Shown one piece after another: positions 24,501 through 32,526 of a DNA stretch of 64,000 bases. Each line of letters starts with the position of its first letter. The stretch's first letter is position 1. The notes below the pieces were generated by a model. That model made no database searches. It saw only the letters and a program-made list of their open reading frames with translations, and was not told the origin of the DNA. The stretch covers positions 186,001 through 250,000 of the forward strand of contig CALOBV010000006.1 of the NCBI GenBank assembly GCA_942491535.1, given 5' to 3'. Both the position numbers and the translations under genes were made by a program. Origin of the DNA: JAUVKT01 sp942491535. Lineage in GTDB: Bacteria > Bacteroidota > Bacteroidia > Bacteroidales > VadinHA17.

Positions 24501-25667
24501 ATGGCTAAAGTACTTGTAATAGACGACGAAAAGGCAATCAGGAATACCCTGAAAGACGTTCTCGAATATGAGAAGCACAAAGTAGATCTTGCAGAGGATG
24601 GGATAGCAGGCCTGGAGTTGTTTGGGGAAGAACAGTATGATGTAGTTCTGTGTGATATAAAAATGGACAACATGGATGGGATCGAAGTCCTTGAGAAAAT
24701 CCAGGAAACCGCCCATGATGTACCGGTAATAATGATATCAGGTCATGGAAATATAGATACTGCTGTGGAAGCCATTAAAAAAGGTGCATTCGATTTCCTT
24801 GAAAAGCCTCTTGACCTGAACAGGCTGCTTATTACAATGCGTAATGCAATGGAAAAGTCTGACCTGATAAGTGAAACAAAGGTTTTAAAGAAGAAGGTTA
24901 GTAAAAAATATGAAATTATCGGCGAATCAGAGCCCATCCTGAAAGTTAAAGAGATGATTGATCGCGTGGCACCCACAGAGGCTCGGATACTTATAACAGG
25001 CTCAAACGGTACAGGTAAGGAGCTGGTAGCCCATCAGTTACACGAAAAAAGCAAGCGTTCAAAGGCTCCTTTTGTAGAAGTAAATTGTGCTGCGATACCC
25101 GGAGAATTAATCGAGAGCGAACTGTTCGGTCACGAGAAGGGATCATTTACTTCTGCGCATAAGCAAAGAATTGGAAAATTCGAACAGGCAGATGGAGGAA
25201 CAATATTCCTTGATGAGATTGGCGATATGAGCCTTTCGGCGCAGGCAAAAGTACTTCGCGCTCTCCAGGAGAATAAAATATCAAGAGTTGGATCTGATAA
25301 AGATATTAATGTAAATGTAAGGATAATTGCCGCTACCAATAAAGATTTAAGTAAGGAGATTGTAAATAATAAGTTCAGGGAAGACCTCTACCACAGATTA
25401 AGTGTTATACTTATTAATGTTCCGGATCTTAAAGAAAGAAAAACCGATATTCCCCTGCTCGCTGATCATTTCAACGAAACAATATGTGCCGAATATGGAA
25501 TGAGCAGAAAGGATATTTCAAAAGACGCCCTCAGCGAACTTAAGAAAATTGAATGGACAGGTAATATCAGAGAGTTCAGGAATGTCCTTGAAAGACTTAT
25601 CATCCTATGCCCCGACAATATTACCGGGAAGGATGTAGTTGCTTTCGCCCAGCCTGTTTCAGGCTAG
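24501..25667 (+). CDS. NtrC-family response regulator with receiver and sigma-54 AAA+ domains, lacking a DNA-binding domain
   Basis: 388 residues. The receiver has Asp52 (VVLCDIKMD), Ser80 and Lys102. The AAA+ domain has Walker A GSNGTGKE (168-175), FVEVNCAAIPGELIESELFGHEKG, the sigma-54 contact loop GSFTSA (214-219) in place of GAFTGA, Walker B GGTIFLDEIGD, and VRIIAATNKDL. The protein ends right after the lid (ENVLERLIILCPDN-like region) with QPVSG, so the usual Fis helix-turn-helix is missing. It may activate from solution like a few known Fis-less activators, or no longer use sigma-54. No histidine kinase is adjacent. Confidence 0.9.
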   Translation: MAKVLVIDDEKAIRNTLKDVLEYEKHKVDLAEDGIAGLELFGEEQYDVVLCDIKMDNMDGIEVLEKIQETAHDVPVIMISGHGNIDTAVEAIKKGAFDFLEKPLDLNRLLITMRNAMEKSDLISETKVLKKKVSKKYEIIGESEPILKVKEMIDRVAPTEARILITGSNGTGKELVAHQLHEKSKRSKAPFVEVNCAAIPGELIESELFGHEKGSFTSAHKQRIGKFEQADGGTIFLDEIGDMSLSAQAKVLRALQENKISRVGSDKDINVNVRIIAATNKDLSKEIVNNKFREDLYHRLSVILINVPDLKERKTDIPLLADHFNETICAEYGMSRKDISKDALSELKKIEWTGNIREFRNVLERLIILCPDNITGKDVVAFAQPVSG

Positions 25668-25846
25668 CGGGGAGCAAGGATAATAATTGGTGTCCAATAT
25701 TTGAAATACTTCATTATGCCAGATCTCTCATAGCCTGGGTCTCAGACCGGTGGAATATTCTTAACAATTTTTAACCTCAAGCTATTTCTAAGAGCATCAT
25801 TTTTTGGGTATTTTCGTGTATTATTCAATATATACATTATATCACG

Positions 25847-27145
25847 ATGCACAGGTTCTTATTTTTACTTCTGATAAGCATTCTTCTCTCTTCTCCATCA
25901 ATATTTTCACAGGATAACTTTTCCGGAAAAGCAGAAAAGAAAGAGATGGATAAAATTAATTCTGAAGAACTGAGAAAGCAGGCACTTAATGTATTTCTTG
26001 ATTGCATATGGTGCGACAAAGACTATATCAGGCAAGCAATCCCCTATGTAAATTATGTAACCAATAAGGACGAGGCCGATGTCCATATACTCGTCAGAAG
26101 ACAAACCAATGGAGGTGGAGGAAGTGAATATATAATTGACTTTATAGGGAATGACGACTTTAAAGACATTAATGACCAGATAAAGTTTATATCCCCTGTT
26201 GATGAAACACGTGATGAGACCAGAGTTGCCAGGTCGGGTATTATCTCAATGGGACTCATGCAATATGTTGCACGTACACCTGTTGGTCGCAATATAAAAA
26301 TAAGTTATGAAAACAAGGATGTTCCCGGCAGGATACTAAGCCCTACCGTAGCTGATGATCCATGGGATAGCTGGATGTTCAGGTTAAAAGGAACAGGCTC
26401 TATAAACAGGGATGAAAATTATAACAGCTCAAATTTAGAGACATCTTTTTCAGCCGACAGGGTAACTCCCGAACTAAAGGTTGAATTCGACGTTGAATAT
26501 GAACTCAACCAGAAAGTCTATAAACTTGTTGATACTGAAACGACACAGAGAGAATGGAAACTTGATGGCTTAATTGTAAAAAGCTTAAGTCCCAATTGGT
26601 CGGCCGGAATAAAGTCGAACGCCTTCGGTAGTATCAAGGATAATTACGATTATTCTTTCTCATTAGGACCGGCAATAGAGTATAATATATTCCCTTATGA
26701 GGAATCATTTAAGCACCAGATAAGATTCCAGTACGGGCTTAAGTCAATTTATAATAACTACTCAGACTCAACCAAATTATTGAAGCTAAAAGAACTCGTC
26801 TTTAGCCATTATTTAAGTGTTGCCGGCGGTGTAAATCAAGAATGGGGAAATGGCTATCTTTACATTACATATTCTAATTACCTCCACGATTTTGAATACA
26901 ATAATCTTACCATCGGCGGAAGAATAGATTACAGAATATACAAAGGCCTGTCGGTAAATCTCAGAACCAGTGCCAGTATTATACACGATCAGATTAATCT
27001 GAGACTTGAGGGAGCAACAACTGAGGAAATAATAACCCAACAATACGCCCTGAAATCAGGTTATAAATACTCTCTATCGGCCGGATTAACATATTCCTTC
27101 GGTTCAATCTACAATAACGTTGTAAATACCAGATTCGGCAACTAA
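25847..27145 (+). CDS. Putative outer-membrane beta-barrel protein, function unknown
   Basis: 432 residues with a signal peptide (MHRFLFLLLISILLSSPSIFSQ). The first 120 residues after it look like a periplasmic domain: VFLDCIWCDKDYIRQAIPYVNYV, then ADVHILVRRQTNGGGGSEYIIDFIG, a pattern seen in periplasmic substrate or peptidoglycan-contact modules. From about residue 165 there are alternating beta strands ending WSAGIKSNAFGSIKDNYDYSFSLGPAIEYNIFPY...LSAGLTYSFGSIYNNVVNTRFGN, a likely barrel closing with an aromatic-containing strand. I do not recognise a named family. It is the only gene between the response regulator and aspA. Confidence 0.6.
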   Translation: MHRFLFLLLISILLSSPSIFSQDNFSGKAEKKEMDKINSEELRKQALNVFLDCIWCDKDYIRQAIPYVNYVTNKDEADVHILVRRQTNGGGGSEYIIDFIGNDDFKDINDQIKFISPVDETRDETRVARSGIISMGLMQYVARTPVGRNIKISYENKDVPGRILSPTVADDPWDSWMFRLKGTGSINRDENYNSSNLETSFSADRVTPELKVEFDVEYELNQKVYKLVDTETTQREWKLDGLIVKSLSPNWSAGIKSNAFGSIKDNYDYSFSLGPAIEYNIFPYEESFKHQIRFQYGLKSIYNNYSDSTKLLKLKELVFSHYLSVAGGVNQEWGNGYLYITYSNYLHDFEYNNLTIGGRIDYRIYKGLSVNLRTSASIIHDQINLRLEGATTEEIITQQYALKSGYKYSLSAGLTYSFGSIYNNVVNTRFGN

Positions 27146-27149
27146 CTAC

Positions 27150-27190
27150 TGGCCTAAACCCCTAAAGCTCTAAACCCCTCTAAACTATTA
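27150..27190. repeat. Short CTAAACCCC repeat
   Basis: Three close copies of CCTAAACCCCT or TCTAAACCCCT followed by CTAAACTATTAG, in the gap before aspA. Related in style to the tract at 24430-24500. Confidence 0.5.
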
Positions 27191-27250
27191 GTAGTCATTG
27201 CATAGTCTGCCGAAAAGCTTTAAGTTTGTGATAGACTAAATTATCAGGCT

Positions 27251-28690
27251 ATGAACCGGACTGAAAGCGACAGGCTGGGAGATGCAAAAATCCCTGCAGA
27301 AGCACTATATGGCATCCATTCTCTTAGAGCAAAAGAAAACTTTCCGGCAGATATCCCATTTCATCCCGAATGGTATAAGGCTGTTGGCCTGGTAAAACTG
27401 GCATGCTACAGGACTTATAAAAAGTTCAAGAAAGCAACTATTGAAAAATACAGGGATGATGTTCCTTTCAAATTACTTGATGATAAAATAATAGACGCCC
27501 TTGAAAAGGCCGCGGTTGAAGTATCTGAAGGAATTTATTTTGGCCATTTTATTGTTCCCGGACTTCAGGGTGGTGCAGGGACAAGCATAAATATGAATAT
27601 TAATGAAATAATCACCAATACGGCACTACTCACACTTGGAAAAGAATTGGGCGATTATAATACGATAGATCCGATAGAAGATGCAAATATTTACCAGTCT
27701 ACCAATGATGTAATACCTTCTTCCCTGACTATTGCCACTATGCAATTGCTAAAGGTCCTGGAAGAGGAAATAAATATAAACAGGCAGTCAATAGAAAGCC
27801 TGGAGACAGATAACAGAAATAATCTAAGACCAGCCTATACCCAGATGCAGGAAGCAGTCCCATCAACTTTCGGGGCCCTGTTTTCGACATATAACGAAGC
27901 CCTGTCGCGCGATTGGTGGAGAGTGTCTAAGTGCAAGGAGAGAATAAAAGTTGTTAATCTTGGGGGTGGTGCAACCGGCACAGGTATTGCTATACCAAGG
28001 TTCTTTATTATGGAGGTAGTACCAGAGCTAAGGAATATCGCATCACTACCCCTTAGCAGAAGTGAAAACCTGCAGGATGCAACAGCAAATCTCGACAGCT
28101 GGGTGGAGGTTCATGCAATATTAAAATCGCATGCTGTAAACCTTGAGAAAATATCCAGCGATATCAGATTGCTCTCATCAGATATATCAGGAAGAGGGTT
28201 TGTTGCTATACCCGCCAGGCAGCTTGGAAGTTCTATTATGCCGGGTAAGGTTAACCCGGTGATTCCTGAATATGTAATCTCATCAGTCCATAAGATTTAC
28301 GCAAACGATCAGCTTATAAGTTCATTGTGCGGACAGGGTTGTCTTGATCTTAATGCCTACCTGCCAACTATAGGCCATGCCATCCTGGAGTCGCTTAAAC
28401 TACTTATTGCTGCAAACAAATCAATGGCCGGTTTCCTGTTCCCGGGACTTAGCATCAATAAAAAGGCGGCTTATGAATCGCTGATAAAAAGCCCGGCAAT
28501 AACCACGGCTTTAAGTCCTTATATAGGATACAATAAGGCTGCTGAGCTGGCTGGCCTGATGCAAAAAGATAATATTGATATCTTCGAAGCCGCAGCAAAA
28601 ACAGGTGCTATTTCGAAAGAAAAATTGAAAAAAATCCTGGAGCCTTCAAACCTGCTTAAATTAGGATTTACAATCTCAGATATACTTTAA
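27251..28690 (+). CDS. aspA: Aspartate ammonia-lyase
   Basis: Reversible conversion of L-aspartate to fumarate and ammonia; in anaerobes it feeds fumarate respiration. 479 residues. The fumarase/aspartase signature GSSIMPGKVNPVIPE lies at about 325-340 and supplies the catalytic serine loop. YQSTNDVIPSSLTIATM and the N-terminal YGIHSLRAKENF support aspartase over fumarase. The TNDVxPS element and the GGGATGTG loop are intact. It is single, with a low-complexity repeat upstream and the ECF sigma operon 58 bp downstream. Confidence 0.93.
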   Translation: MNRTESDRLGDAKIPAEALYGIHSLRAKENFPADIPFHPEWYKAVGLVKLACYRTYKKFKKATIEKYRDDVPFKLLDDKIIDALEKAAVEVSEGIYFGHFIVPGLQGGAGTSINMNINEIITNTALLTLGKELGDYNTIDPIEDANIYQSTNDVIPSSLTIATMQLLKVLEEEININRQSIESLETDNRNNLRPAYTQMQEAVPSTFGALFSTYNEALSRDWWRVSKCKERIKVVNLGGGATGTGIAIPRFFIMEVVPELRNIASLPLSRSENLQDATANLDSWVEVHAILKSHAVNLEKISSDIRLLSSDISGRGFVAIPARQLGSSIMPGKVNPVIPEYVISSVHKIYANDQLISSLCGQGCLDLNAYLPTIGHAILESLKLLIAANKSMAGFLFPGLSINKKAAYESLIKSPAITTALSPYIGYNKAAELAGLMQKDNIDIFEAAAKTGAISKEKLKKILEPSNLLKLGFTISDIL

Positions 28691-28748
28691 AATATTTTCA
28701 AGTAATCATTCCAACGTTTTATTAATTCTTACGTCTCTGAAATAAAGA

Positions 28749-29285
28749 ATGACCGGTAAGACAAAAAATATTATTGTTAGATGTCAGGAGGGTGATGTAA
28801 AAGCCCAGTTCCTCTTATATAAACAATACTCAAAAGCAATGTATAATATAGCTATTAGATTCCTGAATAATAAAATGGATGCTGAAGATGTTCTCCAGGA
28901 ATCATTTCTGACTGCTTTTGAAAAGATAGATGCACTTACAAGTATTAATTCATTCGGCTCATGGCTGAAAAGAATAGTAATCAATAACTGTCTGACAATT
29001 CTGAGAAAGAAGAAACTTTATTTCGAAGATATCTCAGATTATAAACTTGAAGATACTGCGGATGAAGATTCATTTTCAAATCTTGACCCGGTAATAGTTC
29101 ATAAGGAAATTAAGAATCTTCCCGACGGAGGCCGGACAATTCTTGTTTTGCGCGCACTGGAAGGATATAAACACCGTGAAATAGCCGAAATGATGGGTAT
29201 AAGCGAATCAACCAGCCGAACTCAGTATAAAAGAGCACTCGGAATATTAAATAAATGTCTAAAAGAGAAAGTTTATGTCAACTAA
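28749..29285 (+). CDS. ECF-family RNA polymerase sigma factor
   Basis: 178 residues. Sigma region 2 is at about 20-85: YNIAIRFLNNKMDAEDVLQESFLTAFEKI, then FGSWLKRIVINNCLTILRKKK. Region 4 is at about 118-172: LPDGGRTILVLRALEGYKHREIAEMMGISESTSRTQYKRALGIL. It lacks other domains. It overlaps the following membrane anti-sigma-like gene by 11 bp, so the two are coupled, and a third gene completes the set. The trigger is probably an envelope cue sensed through that membrane partner (inference). Confidence 0.93.
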   Translation: MTGKTKNIIVRCQEGDVKAQFLLYKQYSKAMYNIAIRFLNNKMDAEDVLQESFLTAFEKIDALTSINSFGSWLKRIVINNCLTILRKKKLYFEDISDYKLEDTADEDSFSNLDPVIVHKEIKNLPDGGRTILVLRALEGYKHREIAEMMGISESTSRTQYKRALGILNKCLKEKVYVN

Positions 29286-29835
29286 GCTCACAAAATATCT
29301 TAAAGAAAACCGGCCTGTATTTGATGTCGAATATCCCGACGATAATGCTATCTGGGAAAGGATTAAAGAAAGTGGCATGCCACAGAAAAAGAAAGATAGC
29401 AGGCATACCAGCAGAATTATTACAAATTTCAGAAGAATTGCCGCTTCAGCTATAATAATATTAGCACTATCCTATGTAGCAATCGACCTTACTGTAGGTG
29501 TTTCCTTTAATAATAAAAACAATCTCGCTCAGATTAACGAAGAATACGGAAATATCGAAAAGGATTATTTACAGACTGTCAGGTACAAACAAAAAGAAAT
29601 TAATAAAACCGATATACCGGATAGCGAAATTATTAGAACAATTCTGGAGGAGCTGAAACAACTTGATGAATTATACAGGGAAAGCAGCAAGGACCTTGCT
29701 AAAATAGATGATAATCAGAGGGTTGTTAACACTATATTTAATATCTATGAGCGTAAGATAGAGCTGCTGGAAAGAATAATAGTAGAAACGAACAAATACG
29801 ATAATTATGAAAAGAATATTGAATCCGAGATTTAG
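29275..29835 (+). CDS. Putative membrane anti-sigma factor
   Basis: 186 residues with one membrane helix at about 53-70 (IAASAIIILALSYVAIDLTVGV). The cytoplasmic N terminus has about 50 residues, and the extracytoplasmic C-terminal part is a Glu/Lys-rich helix bundle (IIRTILEELKQLDELYRESSKDLAKI...IYERKIELLERIIVETNKYD). The zinc HxxxCxxC motif of ZAS anti-sigmas is absent. Function is assigned from its 11-bp overlap with the ECF sigma gene and the single-pass topology. It overlaps the following gene by 29 bp. Confidence 0.75.
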   Translation: MSTKLTKYLKENRPVFDVEYPDDNAIWERIKESGMPQKKKDSRHTSRIITNFRRIAASAIIILALSYVAIDLTVGVSFNNKNNLAQINEEYGNIEKDYLQTVRYKQKEINKTDIPDSEIIRTILEELKQLDELYRESSKDLAKIDDNQRVVNTIFNIYERKIELLERIIVETNKYDNYEKNIESEI

Positions 29836-31120
29836 TCTGTCGTTAGTTTTCCTTTTTATACTGACCGGATTATTGGCACAGACAGGAAGCAAGATTGATA
29901 AAAGCTATGAGTGGAGTTATGATCTTGGGTCAGGTGGTATTGTTGCAGTTAGCAATTACGATTGCGACCTTATAATTCATACCTGGGAGAATGAAAAGAC
30001 CGAGATAAAGCTACATGTAATAGCCGAAATGAAAAACAGTGAAGACGCCAGGACTCTTGATAAGCATATTAAAGATCTTGCATTTGATAGTTCACCCGGT
30101 AAAGTAACAGTAAAAACAAGATTCTGGGAGTCCAGAATGAATATTATAGGCAGAAAAACTATGAGGCTTAAAAGAGGCAAGATTCTTTTATACAAAAATT
30201 TTAAAATGAAAGCTGAGATATGGATGCCAAAGAATGCCGATCTGGAGTTAAATTCTAAATATTCAAATATCGAGCTTGAGAAACAGGGAGGGAATGTTGT
30301 GCTGGATCTATATAATGACAAATTGTTTTCCGGATCAATTAGCGGCGATCTGAATATTACAGCAAAATATACAAGCTTTGAGTTTAAAGATTGTAAGGAT
30401 ATTACTGCCAATTTATACGACTGCAACTTCACCAGTTTGGAAGCCGGAAAATGCAAATACATTTCCAAGTATTCAAAAATTTCTTCAACATCGGTAATGG
30501 ACCTGACAATCGATTCCTATTCCGATAAATTTACATTCGAGACCTGCGGTAATATTGATATTAAATCCAAATACACAGATCTTAAAACAAAAGAAGCAAA
30601 AGATATTAAGATAGATAGTTACGAAGGCAATTATGAGATAGATAAATGTATGAATATGGATATTTCTTCAAAATATACCGACTTTACTACTGAGACTGTT
30701 GATGATCTTCGGGTAAAAAATATCTATGAGGGGAGTATTAAATGCAGCAGGATTAATTCGCTAAGAATCATTGAATCGAAGTATGTTAATTACAAGCTGG
30801 GGCTGCTGGATATGTTGATTAAACTCGAAAATGGATATGAAGACGATGTTTTTATTGATAAACTTGGTTCTGATTTTAAATCAATAGAGTTAAATGGTAA
30901 ATATCTTAAATGCGAGACTGTCTTCAACAACGATCTAAACCTTAAATTTATCGCCAATATCAAGTATCCGCATCTAGATCTGGAGAATGTTGATCTAAGT
31001 ACAAAAATCAAGATTCAGGAATCTTCTACTCTCGAATATGAGGCCTATAAGGGAAAGGTAAGTGAGAATATGCCACTTATTTCGCTTAGTGGGTATGAAA
31101 TAAAATTCGTATTCAATTAG
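29807..31120 (+). CDS. Secreted repeat protein with 34-36-residue KYT beta repeats
   Basis: 437 residues with a signal peptide (MKRILNPRFSLSLVFLFILTGLLAQ). Residues 30-140 look like a beta domain of the DUF4097/GIN-head type (VAVSNYDCDLIIHTWENEKTEIKL). From residue 150 a repeat recurs at 150, 186, 220, 254, 288 and 324, with a weaker copy near 364. Each unit starts (S/A)KY(S/T), has a Ser-Tyr or Leu-Tyr turn about 17 residues later (IDSYEGNYEI), then a Cys-containing strand. This suggests a short beta solenoid. It is the third gene of the sigma/anti-sigma operon, so it is probably an effector or target. The function is unknown. Confidence 0.75.
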   Translation: MKRILNPRFSLSLVFLFILTGLLAQTGSKIDKSYEWSYDLGSGGIVAVSNYDCDLIIHTWENEKTEIKLHVIAEMKNSEDARTLDKHIKDLAFDSSPGKVTVKTRFWESRMNIIGRKTMRLKRGKILLYKNFKMKAEIWMPKNADLELNSKYSNIELEKQGGNVVLDLYNDKLFSGSISGDLNITAKYTSFEFKDCKDITANLYDCNFTSLEAGKCKYISKYSKISSTSVMDLTIDSYSDKFTFETCGNIDIKSKYTDLKTKEAKDIKIDSYEGNYEIDKCMNMDISSKYTDFTTETVDDLRVKNIYEGSIKCSRINSLRIIESKYVNYKLGLLDMLIKLENGYEDDVFIDKLGSDFKSIELNGKYLKCETVFNNDLNLKFIANIKYPHLDLENVDLSTKIKIQESSTLEYEAYKGKVSENMPLISLSGYEIKFVFN

Positions 31121-31154
31121 AACAAACTGTCATTATATTAAGAAAGACCCGGAG

Positions 31155-31174
31155 ATTCCTGCTTTCGCAGGAAT
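31155..31174. repeat. REP-like hairpin element
   Basis: ATTCCTGC, loop TTTC, then GCAGGAAT: a perfect 8-bp stem with flanking GAGATT and GACATT. The core is the same as dispersed intergenic hairpins seen in many unrelated bacterial genomes. It sits between the ECF operon and hydF and may act as a terminator. Only one copy is seen in this window. Confidence 0.55.
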
Positions 31175-31193
31175 GACATTATGAAATATATAC

Positions 31194-31201
31194 TAATTTT
31201 G
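31194..31201 (+). promoter_or_regulatory. -7 element before hydF
   Basis: TAATTTTG matches TAnnTTTG, 17 bp before ATG 31219, giving a very short leader. No clear -33 TTTG is seen. Confidence 0.4.
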
Positions 31202-31218
31202 CCTGAAACTATTTGCTG

Positions 31219-32445
31219 ATGGCAAAAGGAAAAGAAAATACCCCTCATATAGGTATATACGGGAGAAGAAATCTTGGAAAAAGCAGCCTGATAAATGTGC
31301 TTGCGGGCCAGGATATTGCAATAGTTTCAGATCATGCTGGTACGACAACTGATCCGGTAAAAAAATCGTTTGAGATTACCGGTTTTGGTCCGGTTGTTCT
31401 GATTGATACTGCAGGGATTGATGATAGCGGTGATCTCGGAAAAAAGAGAGTAGATCGATCGATGAAAACGATCGAATCTATTGACCTTGCCATACTGGTA
31501 ATAGGAGAAGAGAAATGGGATACCTTTGAAGAGATGATCCTGAACAGGTTAAATGAACTTGATATTCCGCACATCCTTATATATAACAAAAGTGATCTGG
31601 GTAAGCCATCCGAAAAGTTCCTGTTTAATATTAAACAAAAGACTGGTAAAGATCTTCTTCTATTTTCAACAATCAAAAAAGATGGTTACGAGAACCTGAT
31701 AAAACTGATTAAAGAATCTATCCCTGAAAGCCTGCTCCGCATACCAACTCTCCTGGGCGATATTATTAGCCAGGGAGACCTGGTTTTGCTGATTACGCCG
31801 ATCGACGTTGAAGCACCCGAGGGCAGACTTATCTTACCCCAGGTGCAAACAATAAGGGATATACTCGATAATGATGCCATTTCTATTGTGCTTAAAGAGA
31901 GGGAAATAGATTCTTTCCTTAGCAGAACGGCAATAAAACCGGCCCTGGCAATCACAGATTCGCAGATTTTTGTAAAAGCAGATGCATCTATTCCTGACGA
32001 TATACCGCTAACCAGTTTTAGCATTGCCCTTGCCAGGTATAAGGGCGATTTTGATAGTTACCTGAGAGGGACACCTAAAATATCTGAGCTGAAAGACGGA
32101 GACAGGGTATTAATTCTTGAATCGTGTACGCACCATGTTTCCTGCGACGATATCGGAAGAGTTAAGATTCCTAGGTGGCTTACAAATTATACGGGCAGGA
32201 ATCTTAGTTTTGACGTGGTAGCAGGACTCGATAAAATAGAAAAACCAATAACAGATTATTCTCTTGTTATACAGTGTGGAGGTTGTATGATCACGCGCAG
32301 GCAATTACATAACAGGCTGCAGGCAGCAATAAAAGAAGGCGTACCGGTTACTAACTATGGCATGGCAATAGCCTATCTGCAGGGCACATATGCACGCGCT
32401 ATTTCTCCTTTCACCGGAAAGGGTCACATCGATGACTATCTTTAG
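31219..32445 (+). CDS. hydF: [FeFe]-hydrogenase H-cluster maturation GTPase HydF
   Basis: Scaffold/GTPase that carries and delivers the 2Fe subcluster to apo-HydA. The GTPase domain has P-loop GRRNLGKSS, switch AGTTTDPV, DTAGI, and NKSD as YNKSD. The C-terminal iron-sulphur site contains ESCTHHVSCDD and QCGGCMITRRQ, the conserved Cys/His ligands. 408 residues from ATG 31219. HydE, HydG and the hydrogenase itself are not in the window, so they must be elsewhere. Its presence points to hydrogen metabolism and anoxic growth. Confidence 0.94.
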   Translation: MAKGKENTPHIGIYGRRNLGKSSLINVLAGQDIAIVSDHAGTTTDPVKKSFEITGFGPVVLIDTAGIDDSGDLGKKRVDRSMKTIESIDLAILVIGEEKWDTFEEMILNRLNELDIPHILIYNKSDLGKPSEKFLFNIKQKTGKDLLLFSTIKKDGYENLIKLIKESIPESLLRIPTLLGDIISQGDLVLLITPIDVEAPEGRLILPQVQTIRDILDNDAISIVLKEREIDSFLSRTAIKPALAITDSQIFVKADASIPDDIPLTSFSIALARYKGDFDSYLRGTPKISELKDGDRVLILESCTHHVSCDDIGRVKIPRWLTNYTGRNLSFDVVAGLDKIEKPITDYSLVIQCGGCMITRRQLHNRLQAAIKEGVPVTNYGMAIAYLQGTYARAISPFTGKGHIDDYL

Positions 32446-32526
32446 AAGCAGGGAGCAGGATATTAGATGATATACAAGATGCTCCATAAAAAGTTAAACA
32501 TTCGCAACTCAGTCAAAACATTTTTT

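Noticed and set aside
26200..26215. GAAACACGTGATG as a parS site
   Set aside because: It is not a full palindrome and lies inside a coding region far from parAB.
29977..30468. 163-codon minus-strand frame opposite the KYT-repeat protein
   Set aside because: It is created by the biased codon use of the repeat gene and has no recognisable domain.
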